64,000 nucleotides of DNA from Cercophora sp. LCS_1 (lineage: Eukaryota; Ascomycota; Sordariomycetes; Sordariales; Lasiosphaeriaceae): positions 496,001 to 560,000 of the forward strand of contig JAPZLL010000020.1 in NCBI GenBank assembly GCA_036250225.1, written 5' to 3'. The position numbers and the translations under genes are program-made. The notes beneath the pieces are model-generated. The model was not told the origin of the DNA. It saw nothing but the letters and a program-made list of their open reading frames with translations, and made no database searches. This document shows, piece by piece, positions 44,316-55,295 of the stretch (position 1 is its first letter; each line of letters starts with the position of its first letter).

Positions 44316-46241
44316 TTATTCCTTGTTGCCGGTGGTTGGTGGTCCCTCGGGCTCTGGGTTGGGTGGGTTCGGGACTCTAGGCACCGAGATATGACCCCGG
44401 CAGCGTTTGCGCCCAGCCTCCAGACCGGACCACCCCGAACACTTGTCCAGGGTAAAGGCTATTTCGTCGTCGGGCTCCGGGTATCCTTCGTCGCACACCC
44501 ACTTGTTGGCGCCTCCGTTTTCCCCATCTGCTTGCTTTTGCGTCACAACCTGCCCTTGCTTTTCAGGGTTGTTCTGGTCCGCATCTCGCACCGGACCCCC
44601 ACTGCCAAGCTCGTAGATGCGGCGGAATAGCGCGGGTGCCGACAAGACCTTGAATCGAATAAGTCGCTTGTCAGGATTCGAGTTGTCTTGTCCATGGAGA
44701 CGAATGAGTGTAGTAATGCCGGATTCCACAATCAACAAAAAGCCGAGAACCACACCAATGACAATGAGACCGACCATGGAGAAGGTTTGGATTTCAGGGC
44801 TCACAATGACAAAGTCGCCAGCGCCGGCGAGCGGACGCTTGTCTGCGCCCTGCAGGAGGTTGTCCCAATTGCCGTCGTGCTGAAACATAGTGGTGTCGAG
44901 GAAGACGCTCTGCGTAGCTACGTAGCTAGCGAGAATCAGGCGCTCGAGGTCACTCTTGATGCTGGAGGCCGATGCGTCAATGACACCGTTGGGGCTCGTA
45001 GTGCGGGACCGCAGCGCTGAGTCTCCACAGGCATTACCCAGCGTCACAAGCATCGGAACGGCGACGGCGACTTCGAGGACGTCGAGAAGAGCAGCTGGGA
45101 TCTTCATGTTGGGCAGCTCCCGGAGTCCGAAGACGTTTTTGGTCTCGTGTTCCCCGTAGCGCCAGCGGTCCTGCTGCCAGCACGAGAGGGCCGGCCGTTT
45201 GCGTTTGACCCAGAACTGGGCGTTAAACGGGACGGGGTAATCCTGTGCGCCCTTTTCGGTCGCGTACCATGGGTCATCCTGAGAGCTCCCGATGCTCGCC
45301 CGATGGGCAGACCAGACGATGGCAGCAAACGACAAGTTCCCATTGTCGTCGTACTGTCGTTGGAAGTCTGAGTGGTAGAGGAACGACGCCCTGGGGGCGC
45401 TGCGGAGGCTGACGCTGTCGAGAGGGACCGTAAAAGGCCGGCTAGAGTTACCCCACAAATGATATGTGTCAGCATCTGCTTCGTTTCCCCCGTCATCCCA
45501 CTCGTATTCGGTGATGCACGAGCCGTTGACAGCCAAGGAGAGCTCCGATCCGTGTTGCAGGCCGAACTCGTTTCCCTTGATCGAATAGCTGTAGTTCAAG
45601 CGCGTCATGGGCTCGGAACCATGGGGAGGGAGCTGCTTGTCAGTCGAAACGAGTACATCTTTGCGCTTCGTGACATCGGCGGCTTCCACACTGCCGAGCG
45701 CGCGGAGGTATGACGATGCCCGCAGTCCAAAAACTTTGAGTAAGCCGGAAGAGTCGCCGGCTCGCGGGTTGACTGGGTAAAATGTAATTTCTGGCCGTAC
45801 CGGGGCGGCGTTGCCGATTTGCACGAGCGACGGGCCGACAACACTGAGAGCCAAGCTCCCACCAAACACGATCAAGCAGACAAGGGTCCATAGGAACCCG
45901 AATCTGAAGTTTGGAGTGTCGGACCAATAGTGATAGGTGTAGTAACACAGCTTGTTGAATGCGAACCAGGGGTCGTTGGAGTTCCAGAGCACGACGAGCG
46001 CGGCATATCGGCGACGCGTCTTTTCATTCGACGACAGCAGGGCGATAAAGCATACAAGGTTCCAGAAGCACAGAAAGCTGATTGTGAGCATGACCGACAG
46101 CGCAGCAGTAACAAGCGCTCCGCTGTTGGACGAGAAAGCGACGGCCCAAATACTCCCGCTGCTGGTTGGCATGTCGAAGGGCTGAAGGAGAAGGTAGGAA
46201 GTCTCGGAGGGCGCCGTGTAGATGTCCGCCGACGAAGCCAT
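44316..46241 (-). CDS. Large polytopic membrane protein of unknown function
   Basis: Predicted 641-aa single-exon protein. Hydrophobic helices lie near residues 40-75 (ALVTAALSVMLTISFLCFWN and onward), 115-140 (WTLVCLIVFGGSLALSVVG) and about 505-530 (MVGLIVIGVVLGFLLIVESG). In between is a domain of roughly 350 residues with NxS/T sites and scattered cysteines, probably extracellular. The C-terminal tail is polar and Pro/Gly rich. The plan is like that of other fungal orphan membrane proteins with a large lumenal loop. It lies among the small secreted peptide genes on the opposite strand. Confidence 0.7.
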   Translation of the reverse strand: MASSADIYTAPSETSYLLLQPFDMPTSSGSIWAVAFSSNSGALVTAALSVMLTISFLCFWNLVCFIALLSSNEKTRRRYAALVVLWNSNDPWFAFNKLCYYTYHYWSDTPNFRFGFLWTLVCLIVFGGSLALSVVGPSLVQIGNAAPVRPEITFYPVNPRAGDSSGLLKVFGLRASSYLRALGSVEAADVTKRKDVLVSTDKQLPPHGSEPMTRLNYSYSIKGNEFGLQHGSELSLAVNGSCITEYEWDDGGNEADADTYHLWGNSSRPFTVPLDSVSLRSAPRASFLYHSDFQRQYDDNGNLSFAAIVWSAHRASIGSSQDDPWYATEKGAQDYPVPFNAQFWVKRKRPALSCWQQDRWRYGEHETKNVFGLRELPNMKIPAALLDVLEVAVAVPMLVTLGNACGDSALRSRTTSPNGVIDASASSIKSDLERLILASYVATQSVFLDTTMFQHDGNWDNLLQGADKRPLAGAGDFVIVSPEIQTFSMVGLIVIGVVLGFLLIVESGITTLIRLHGQDNSNPDKRLIRFKVLSAPALFRRIYELGSGGPVRDADQNNPEKQGQVVTQKQADGENGGANKWVCDEGYPEPDDEIAFTLDKCSGWSGLEAGRKRCRGHISVPRVPNPPNPEPEGPPTTGNKE

Positions 46242-47517
46242 CTTTGATCCGTACCGTGTATATTGGGTTTAACTTGTTGTTCGAGCAGGTGGTTGGCGCC
46301 GGGTCTGCTCTCGGCTCAACTCGGCGCTGCTCTGAGTCGGGTGCACGCGAGGGGTGAGGTGCGGTCAGAGCGGAGCATCAAACCTGCTTCCGGGAGAAAG
46401 ATGGGAGGGTACGGCATAACGAATTTGTGCTTCCTTTAGACACGTAAGCTCGCAACGTCTCGGCGTCTTTTGAAGGTGCCGAAATTCCCTGATCATGAGC
46501 CAATTCAGCGCGTCCGGCATGCAAGCAGACACCTGAGTTGGGCAGCCTGATCCAAACCCCGCCTTCCTCGACGACATCGGAGGCCCGGCCACGCGACAAT
46601 TGCTAGGCTGCAATGCAGATGGCCAAACCGGTCATGTCCATAAGTGCACTTTTGGGATATCGGCTTCTTCAGCTTCGAATATGGCGTTCGGGCCAGGCTG
46701 GGGGAGGGTGGGATTCGGGCCGCTTTGTGATATATCGAAAATGGAGACTGGGTGGGTGACTTCCGCAAAGAGCGCTTCCCCAGGAAACTCGCGGTTGGAC
46801 AGCCTGATGGGACCCCTCCTGCAGCTCCCTGTGCTTCAGCGAATCAGGGATTGGGCACTCAGTACCGACATGGGACCCGACTCTGGACACACACACCTAC
46901 CGCGGAAGGCGCGATAGGTTACACAGCGGAAAGTAAGTTGGCGGGCACATGCCACGACAAACAAACCGGGCAAACCAATGGACTGGGTCAACACAGTACC
47001 ACTGGGGGCAAGAGCCAAGGCGGGCTGCCACCGCCATTCGGGACAACCCAAACCAACGGAGCTCCCTCCAGCTCGTTGGTCCGGATGTCGTCCATGTTGG
47101 CTGGTCGGATGCGGCTCTCGGCATTTCAGTATGCCACGCAAGCTTGGGTATCGAATGCCAAAGCAGGCTCTGGGCAAGAAACCTGCTGCAGCAGGCAGCA
47201 AACAGAGCGCGGGCAACACGGGGTGATGTAGCGAGTGGATTGGTAGGAGACACCACCACAGTCCATGTCAGTCGACCAAAAGGGAAGAGGAGATGCAGAA
47301 GGCTCTTTACGGGGACAAGATGCGAGCAGAGTCTTCCCCGTCTGCCAGGTTGTGCGCAGCCTTGTGCTGAAGAAATTCCTGCTATCCCTCCCTGCCCTGG
47401 GTATTTCACGGCTTGTTCTCTCCTTCCTCCTGGGCTCTGTAACCCGACTCGATTGTGGGTCTTCTAATTGACTGTTTCTCCTTCCCACCAATCATTTCCT
47501 CCCCCCACAGCACAGAC
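46242..47517. other. Intergenic, no gene seen
   Basis: About 1.3 kb between divergent membrane-protein and FAS1 genes. Overlapping open frames on both strands (up to 172 codons) have no motif or signal peptide. Confidence 0.55.
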
Positions 47518-48736
47518 ATGCGCGTCGACCACCTTCTCACCTGGTCTGCCTTCCCTGCAGTCCAGGTACTCGCGCAGTCCCTTCAGTCCGTACTCATCGA
47601 CAACGGATTTACCCGGTTTGCCGCAGCGCTCGAAGGACATGCAGTTCACGTCTCCGGCTCTAGCCTCATCGTGTACACCCCGACGAACGCCGCCCTCGAG
47701 CGCAATGGCGGTGCTTCTGTGGCCCGGCGCGCTAATATCGAAGATGGTATCTACGTCTCAGAGGGTACCGCCGCAGGACACTCTACGTCAACAACAAAGA
47801 GCGTGGCGAGCCCGACCGAGACCCCCGGGTCTACATGCAAGCTAAGGCTTAAGAGAGCCGCCGAAGTACCGTGCGGGATTGTGCGCGAGACATGGCTTCG
47901 AGACCCCGCCTTCGTGAACCTTGGTGTCCGGCGGAACCAAACAGTCATTGAGAGGACTGTGTGCGGCACGTTCCGGCCCCTGGTCTTCAGTGGCCTCGGG
48001 GCCAGTGTCCAAGTAATCGCCGAAGACATTCCGTTCGACCGCGGAGTGCTTCGTCCCATCGGCGGGTTCGTCAATCTCCTTGTCCCTTGTCAGATCACTT
48101 CTGTCATGGCTGACGGCTCTCGAACAAACAGTGTCTTTACCATGCCACGACCAGTACCCGAGACCCTGCAATACTTAGGCACAACCAGATTCTTGGATGC
48201 ACTTGCTAGAACGGGCCTTCTTGCTGAGCTAGACAGCCGACCGGCCATCACAATCCTGGCGCCTAGCGACGCCGCCTTCCGGACGGCGACCGCCAACATT
48301 TCGGATGCCCAGCTCATTCAGGTGCTGAGGAACCATGTGCTCGTAGATTTCGCCGCATACACGCCTCTAGTTCGGGGTGGTGACGTTTATGCCACGCTCG
48401 GCGGCGGTACTGTGACTGCTTCTGTTGTCGAAGAGACTATCAGCTTCGATGGTGTCCAGCTCCTGGCTGGTGATGCCATTACCAAGAACGGCGTCATTCA
48501 CACTATTGACAAGGTAGGTACCAGGTCATCTCTCCCCCAAACTGCCAACCTTCATACTAACCGTGACCTTCCTGCAGGTCTTCCTGACTACACCATCGAC
48601 TACAAGCCCGTCACCTACTGCGTCGCAGTCAGCGGTTGTTACGGGAGTTGCCGCCATCATGAAGCCGCCATCTGGGCAGGCTGTGGTTTTTAGCGTCGCT
48701 GCCCTTGCGATGGCCGCTCGATACTTTCTTGGGTAG
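47518..48736 (+). CDS. Fasciclin (FAS1) domain protein, probable GPI anchor, 2 exons
   Basis: Predicted 384-aa extracellular protein. Exons 47518-48513 and 48578-48736, 64-bp phase-0 intron (GTAGGT...TGCAG). A hydrophobic N-terminal segment precedes a first, diverged FAS1 domain (LQSVLIDNGFTRFAAALEGH, then LIVYTPTNAALER). The second FAS1 domain is clear: FLDALARTGLLAELDS, ITILAPSDAAFR, LRNHVL and NGVIHTIDKV. A Ser/Thr/Pro linker and a C-terminal hydrophobic stretch (VVFSVAALAMAARYFLG) fit a GPI signal. FAS1 proteins mediate adhesion or surface contacts. It sits inside the small secreted peptide region. Confidence 0.88.
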
Positions 48737-49456
48737 CCAGAAAGACTATCACCTGCGGTGTCGTGAAGTAAGGTACGCTAAGAAGGGTTAGGGCTTCTGG
48801 TAAACCGTCCGGTGTTGGCAAAACGATACTGGTGGGATCCTGTTGGCTTCGGGAGCGTTAGACGCACGCCGCTAATGCCAAGTCAGCTGTCTCGCCTCAT
48901 GCGCGTGGTCGTTCTGGTACCTGGTGGTTGTGGGGTTGTCTATTGATCATGCCTTTCCATTTCTCCCGTCCGCTTGTGGCGCGAATATGTTCTGGTCCAA
49001 TCAAACATTTTCCTAAGCACTCCTCAGTCGCCGCGCCACTCAGTGACAATCTAGTCGTGCCACATCTCTGGGGTGTTGGCTCTTCGCTTGGCATATTTAC
49101 CGGGGGCACAGCTCATGCTCAAGCCACTCGACTGGCAAGGTTGTGTCCTCGAAGGGTTTCTCTAATCTGGCTTGGCACCCTGCGAACCCAGTGAACAAGG
49201 ACGGAATCCTACAATCGTATTGCGATTGCGGTCGTACTACGGATCATGTCCAGTCTGCCCAACCTAGCGTTTTGACTTGATTGATGTTACCTTGCGAGTG
49301 GACTGGGCGGGACTGTGTTACACGAGCTCTAGTTTTTAAAAGACCTACCCTTCAGTGAACCCTCGCAAGTCGTACAGCAATGTCTCCGATCTTTACAACA
49401 CGACTGAAATTCCTGAAGGGACGCCAACAACTTAGAGCTGCTACGTCAACGCAACA
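48737..49456. other. Intergenic, promoter of array member 5
   Basis: About 720 bp. A T/A-rich site (TTTTTAAAAG near 49332) sits about 115 bp before the next ATG, a position comparable to the TATA boxes of members 3 and 4. No other gene seen. Confidence 0.5.
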
Positions 49457-49733
49457 ATGCACTTCACAACCATCCTGACGGCCACCCTCTTGCCGTTTAT
49501 CGCCCATGCGTCTGTTGCTAACAGGCTAAGGGCAGTGAGCCCAAGCGCGATGGATGTGAATACCGTGAGCCAATGCAACGCAGTAAGTTGAAGCCCAGCT
49601 CATAATGTGATGACCGTCACGCTTACATGGCGCTCAAAAGGCCTTGAACACTCTCATCGGCTGCCCGAATACGGTCAACGTCACAAATCCTATCACGAGC
49701 GGTGGAGGCTGCTATTCTGTCTGTCCAAATTGA
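49457..49733 (+). CDS. Small secreted Cys peptide, array member 5
   Basis: Predicted 72-aa secreted protein, about 5.5 kb from member 4. Exon 1 (49457-49582) gives signal peptide MHFTTILTATLLPFIAHASV and ends VSQCNA. The 58-bp phase-0 intron has a GTAAGT donor and AAAAG acceptor. Exon 2 (49641-49733) contains IGCPNTVNVTNPIT and ends SGGGCYSVCPN. Four cysteines: one in exon 1, then GC, GGGC and a last one third from the end. Two overlapping NxT-type sequons (NVTNP; the first is NVT) are present. Confidence 0.72.
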
Positions 49734-51118
49734 AGGGGTGAAGGACAGTCTTCTTGTCTCGGGGGGTCTCAGACGTACGGGAATGGCACAACATTGTCTT
49801 GCTTGTTTCTTGCTGCTCAAGATGACAGCTGTTTGGTTCAACTTCAAGAATAGTGACACTAACGTCACATGCATCTGCCATTGTCCCCATTGTGCGGGCA
49901 AACAATTGCCGATACTGCACTGCTAGGCTCATCGACGGTGGGATGTGACAATGCATTGCAGGGTAATCCCGTCGTTGGACCTGTTACATGATCTCCCAAA
50001 AACCTCCGACCCGCGATCCGTCAGTGAACCAAGAACGCGTTGGCTGACAAGCACCGCCAGAGTGTGGTGCAGGTACATCTCCGCCAAAGGCGGGTTCCAC
50101 CGCTGACTGGCCATCATCCTATTTCTTTCGACTCAAGATCTGCGAGGCGAAATGCCCATCAAATGCTTACCTTGCTGTGATGCCCAGGACACAGGATCTA
50201 CCCAAGGAAAGGAAGAAATCTCCGACACGGCAAGTTGACAGCGGACGCCAACAGAATGAAGCCAAGCACTCGGAACTTTGTGGACCCATTCTTCCCGTTG
50301 TCTCGGGGATTTTACCCTCCTGCCAGACCTATGACGGTGCAGCGTTCAGCTGATGATCGACGACGGCAGATCTCAAAAGACTCGTCAACGCTGGGGCCCC
50401 TGGAAATGGCAGAGCGTCGCAATCGGAGAGTTCCGTGGGCCGCCCCCCCGGAACCATTGCAACTTCCCACGATCAACCAATCAAGGGGCTTCAGTCGAAC
50501 CCAAACGGGTGATGCGGAGAGCGGCACGGGGGTGCCCTTGCATTGAGCCGCTCAGACGGAACCGGCTCCCGCATCTGGCCACAGCGAGTGTTTGTTCAGG
50601 CTATTTTAACTTGGAACAGCGATGGAACAGCGCTGGCTAATGGGGCAGACTGCAGCGCACGAACCGCCCAACACCGCCCTCGCAGCGGTGAATCGCTGAA
50701 TCGGGACACACACAACTGTGACTCGAAACGCACTGGACAGCCGGAATTTAGCAAAACAACCCTGCCTGTCGTTATCTGGGATATGTGATAGTCCGTGAGC
50801 GCGGGGGCCAGGTCCCGACAAGTAAAAACAAGGTCGTTTCCCTTGTGGAGAAAAAAAAAAGGCTCCGCTATTTCCTCTCTCGACAGGTTTCCCTCGATCC
50901 ACCGTCGACCGACAGGCTTGGGCTAGGATGTGCTTCTCGGAGAATATGTGAAGTCACCGGCGTCGAAAAGAGATTTTGCTTCCGCAGGTTTTCGGATTTG
51001 TACTTCTTTTAATACACCCACTTCTTTTGTTTCTTTTTTTCTCTTCCTCTTCTTCTCGAGGTCGTCGACGACTTTTTTTTTTTTTACATGCCACAGTCAT
51101 TACGGAAATGCAGCAAAG
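49734..51118. other. Intergenic, leader of the GPCR gene
   Basis: About 1.4 kb with no supportable gene. The last 110 bp is strongly pyrimidine rich with T-runs, as is common in fungal 5' leaders near the transcription start. Confidence 0.55.
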
Positions 51119-52738
51119 ATGGCTAGACCATTCCAGCAGACCAGTCTCGCCGCCCTGGCAAAGCTCACCGACTCCGAAGACGCAACCAACACGTTGAGTC
51201 CGCTCCCACCGGTCCTCCGAAACGGCCTCGCAGCGGTCGCCACCTTTGGCTTCCTCAGCTTCTTTTCTTCGCTGTGGCTGTTTTGCTACCTCTCGTACAA
51301 GTTCGTCGTCTGGAACATCAACACACCACCCGCCAAACGACCAACCTCCCCGGAGCCATCCTCCCCAACAACATCCGACATCAACGGCTTCCTGGTACCG
51401 GCCAACCACTTTTGTCCACCCAAGGGGGACGAGAAATGGACCACCACGCCCCGCGAAACCTTTTGGCAGCGCATCAAGCGCGAACCACCTAACCAGTTCC
51501 TCATGCTGATCTACAACCTCCTCCTGGCCGACATCCAGCAAGCCATGGCCTTCCTGCTCAACATCGCCTGGCTCTCCAAGGACTCCCTCGACGTCGAAGA
51601 TCCAACGTGCTGGGCCCAAGGCTGGTTCATCTCAACGGGCGACCTCGCCTCCTCGGTCTTCATCTCCTTCATCGCCGTGCACACCTACCTGGGCGTGGTA
51701 AAAGGGTACCGTCTCCCCACCTGGATCTTTTACACGACCATTGCGCTCTGCTGGGCCTTCACCTACGCGACCGGCATCCTGGGCGTCATCATCACCAACA
51801 ACGGCGCAGGCGTAGGCGGTCTCTACGTGCGCGCGGGCGCCTGGTGCTGGATCAACTCGGCGTTTCAAGACCTCCGTCTAACCCTCCATTACCTCTGGAT
51901 TTTCATCTGCCTGGCCTTTACCACAATCGTCTACATCGCCATTTACGTCCACCTCCAGGTGCACAGCAAGCACTCCTGCGCGCATAACAACAACAACAAC
52001 AATAATTATACAAGCGACCACTATCCGAACCCAGACCCGAACAGTCCCACGCCTTCATCGCCACGGTCTTTTGTATCGGGCACTTCGTCCATGACGAAGC
52101 GTCTCCCGCCACTACCGGCTTCAGCGCGACATCCTACGTTTTTGTTGTATCCCATCATCTACGTCCTCTGCACCGCGCCCCTCGCAGCGGGCCGTATCGC
52201 CTCCATGGCGGGGAACAACGTCCCGCTATCCTATTTCTGCTTTGCGGGCAGTATGATTGCTTCCGCGGGGTGGCTGGACGTTGCACTGTACAGCTCTACC
52301 CGCCGCGCGATTGTGTTTTCAGGCGAGGCGCCGCCGAGTCAGGACACGGGAATTGGTACGTTTGCGTTCATGAGGGCTGCCGAGGCGAAACCGCTGGGGA
52401 ATGTGACGAGCGTGTCGGCTGGAGATCCAAAAGGGCTGAAGAGAAGATGGGAGAGTAAGAAGGGACTCAAAGGGCTCGGGAGCGTGAATGGGAGCAAGGA
52501 GACGGTTGGGAGTGGGACGAGCGGGATGCAGGGGTTTGGAATGGGCGGGGGGGAAGTCATGGGCATGGCGATTCAGTGCGAGACTACGACGAGTGTGACG
52601 GTTGAGGAGGTTGCGGATGTGGGTGTCGGGTTGGGGATTGGGAGGAGTGGGAGTAGTGCTAGCGGGAGTGTTGTGAATGGGAGTATTCATAAGGCGGGGA
52701 GTATTGCTAGCAAGGGGAGTTTGAGGGGAAGGGGGTAG
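51119..52738 (+). CDS. Git3-like seven-helix GPCR, single exon
   Basis: Predicted 539-aa plasma-membrane receptor of the fungal Git3/Gpr1-like class, which signals through a Gpa2-type G-alpha toward cAMP. Seven hydrophobic helices are seen: GLAAVATFGFLSFFSSLWLF, then LMLIYNLLLADIQQAMAFLL, the helix after WAQGWFISTGDLASSVF, one after PTWIFYTTIALCW, YLWIFICLAFTTIVYIAIYV, LLYPIIYVLCTAPLA and the last near YFCFAGSMIASAGWLDVALY. A long Asn/Pro/Ser-rich third intracellular loop precedes helix 6, and a Gly/Ser-rich tail follows helix 7. The start at 51119 sits just before the first polar segment. Ligand unknown; sugar or amino-acid sensing is known for relatives. Confidence 0.85.
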   Translation: MARPFQQTSLAALAKLTDSEDATNTLSPLPPVLRNGLAAVATFGFLSFFSSLWLFCYLSYKFVVWNINTPPAKRPTSPEPSSPTTSDINGFLVPANHFCPPKGDEKWTTTPRETFWQRIKREPPNQFLMLIYNLLLADIQQAMAFLLNIAWLSKDSLDVEDPTCWAQGWFISTGDLASSVFISFIAVHTYLGVVKGYRLPTWIFYTTIALCWAFTYATGILGVIITNNGAGVGGLYVRAGAWCWINSAFQDLRLTLHYLWIFICLAFTTIVYIAIYVHLQVHSKHSCAHNNNNNNNYTSDHYPNPDPNSPTPSSPRSFVSGTSSMTKRLPPLPASARHPTFLLYPIIYVLCTAPLAAGRIASMAGNNVPLSYFCFAGSMIASAGWLDVALYSSTRRAIVFSGEAPPSQDTGIGTFAFMRAAEAKPLGNVTSVSAGDPKGLKRRWESKKGLKGLGSVNGSKETVGSGTSGMQGFGMGGGEVMGMAIQCETTTSVTVEEVADVGVGLGIGRSGSSASGSVVNGSIHKAGSIASKGSLRGRG

Positions 52739-55295
52739 GGAGGGGGTGCTTGTTCCTGGCGGATGAGCTGGTTTTCTTCTTCTCTGGATTGAGGTTTATG
52801 GCTGGGTTTGGGACCGGCTTGGTTGGACTTGATTGGGCTTTTGGAAAGGAATGGAGTACACGTAGGGATTCATGGAAAAGCACTGGGTCCGGGTCAGGTT
52901 TTGGGATTGGGATTGGGAACAACGTCATGATGTACGATAGATACCCCCTTCTACTCGGAGGATTGCTCTCATGATGGAATGAACGGACGGATCAGGGACG
53001 GACGGATTGGATGGTTGGCATTTGATACGGTAGATAATTGCTAAATCTAGAATTGTTTGTATACACTCCTACGGCCCTTCCTCTTCCGTTGCTTTCTTTT
53101 TTCTCGAGGGTTTTTCGTTTCTGTTCTTTTTTTTGGGTCTTGCTTTGTTTATTTCCGCGCTGATGAGGCTACCGTCGACCCTGAGTGCCCTTCACGAGGA
53201 ATCCATCTTCATGGTACCCAAGACAGCCAAGCAACGGATCACAGTCCCAAAGATGAAAGGACTGGAAAATAAACTTCCGAGGTATCATGGGAAGCGGTGA
53301 TCACGCAGCGGATAAAGGCTCTCGGGAGATTATCGAGCCAAGTCTTGCAAGTCTCCGAGCTGGGCACACACACCTCTTCCCCTTACCCTCCAATATGGGT
53401 GAGCTAACCACCCAAAATGATGGGCTGGAGGGGGTAACGGAAGTTTGGGTCCAATGGCGTGCATGAGACACGGGGAGCGGGGAAAGCAGGGCTGACGCCT
53501 TGACCTTGTCGCGGATCTGCTTGTCGATCCGGCAGGGCCAAGCCCGGGCTGGATTTACCCACGTTGGAGAGAAAGCAGGTCGGTGAGTTTTTATGGGCGA
53601 ATATTGATGGATACCTTTTGCGCGGAAAGACCTTGAAGGAAATTGGCAGAAATGATTGCAATCATCTAGTGGATTAGGTTGACAGATGGGAAAACAAACA
53701 AACCCCTGAGTTGATAAGGGGAAACAAGGTGACCCTAACCCTACGCAAAATAACAAGGGATAAAATAAGTGCTTATTATACCCGTTGCCATCCGTCCTAA
53801 TAACACAAATAGGGATACTTTATTGTAAAGGGAAATTAAAAAATTGCATCGTAGTACGGGACCTTGCAGGTACAGGGGAAAAAAGGGGCGAGGAAAAAGG
53901 GGCAAAAAACATACAACACCAGGGATTCGCTGGTCGTCACCGACCCAACTACTAGTCTGGCCCTCACTGGCTTATCTATGGGAGAGCAGACGGGATCCCG
54001 AGTTCTCCAGTGGGTATGGTCGTATGTGGAGGAGAGAGCAGTTGCACTTGCCTATCTACAATGGTCCACAATGTGACTCATCCCCCTTTCCCCGTCACCT
54101 GGACGACAGCCATCTACACGACCCTCAAAATCTCCTAAGCCCCATTTTCCTCAGCCTCTCCTCCATAACCCTGAGCAATACACCTGTTCGGTACACTCAT
54201 GGCCATCTACCCCCTCAAAGCGGCATGCGCGGGACCCCGCCCACAACTACAACCGGATCCAACCCGTCCAGAATTTTCTTGAGTGTCACCCCACAGAATT
54301 GCCCCCTGGCTGCTGATTAACACCCCCGTGATCCACTCAGGTCTGTTCCCGCCAGACAGATAAGGGCGTCGTGACGGAAATGAAGCCTCGAGCTCATCGG
54401 CGATCGGGGTCCTCAATGATCATTCGTCACGATACATTTTGCATTTCAATGCCTGTATTCCTGGTGTGGTATCATTGACTTGCAATATAATAATCGTTGT
54501 GATCGCGGCGATGTCCACGGCGAGGAGCGTGCCACTGATGGAACCGTCGGGTTGGCTAAATGTTCGTAGCCCCTTCACAGCTCGACGATTTGGGGACAAG
54601 TGAATACACTTGGTCTCGGTAGGTTCGGCCCAGCAAATCCATTTTCAGTACAAAATAAAAAACGGTTTCGATGTGTCTTTGATATGCTCTCCCAGTGTCC
54701 GAAGTAATGCCAGCATTTTTGGACCTTGGACTTGCACCCTTTTTGGTCAAGCGGCGTGAAGAATGAACCTAGCTGCTAACGTACATTTTCATCCCCTCGC
54801 GCGCGTTAAAAATTGCAGTGATCTCAGCGTCCGCGGAAGTCGTCCCATTGGTCGACACAATGGCCTATAGTAGATTTGCGAACGCCCCTCCAAACGATTC
54901 CGGAGCATGACGTATTTGTCGACAAGGATTTCACAATTTCTCCAACATATAATTTAAAAGTTGAAGGCCTGCGGAACATTATCCAATACTCCTAGACTTC
55001 CCTTCAAGCCCTCCCTTTCGAGCGTTCCCCGGGAATATTTTGTCCGTGGCTTGGCACCAGCTCCAGCTCATGCATGCAAAACGCCCTTTTGGGCTTGGCA
55101 GCTCCGAGGGCTGAACTCAATCAACTTCAACCTTTCTGACTCATTCCCGAACACTTCTACCGCTGCCAGACCATATAGAGAGCCCCTACCTTTCCCATTC
55201 TTTTACATGCAAGCTCGTTTAACCCGATCGTGTCGAGTCTTTGCCATCAATCGCAGGCGCCCAGATCGCAGTCAGTCGTCTAGTCTCTAGCTACC
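52739..55295. other. Long intergenic region, partly AT rich
   Basis: About 2.6 kb without a supportable gene. AT-rich patches lie around 53740-53850 and 54430-54970, in contrast to the GC-rich surroundings. Two telomere-like repeats (ACCCTAACCCTA) sit at 53732-53743. This could be remnant or regulatory DNA; no transposon domain was recognisable. Confidence 0.5.

Noticed and set aside
39900..49733. Small secreted peptides as hydrophobins or prenylated a-factor-type pheromones
   Set aside because: They have 3-5 cysteines rather than the hydrophobin eight, and the last Cys is at -3, not at the -4 of a CAAX box; they carry signal peptides, unlike a-factor.
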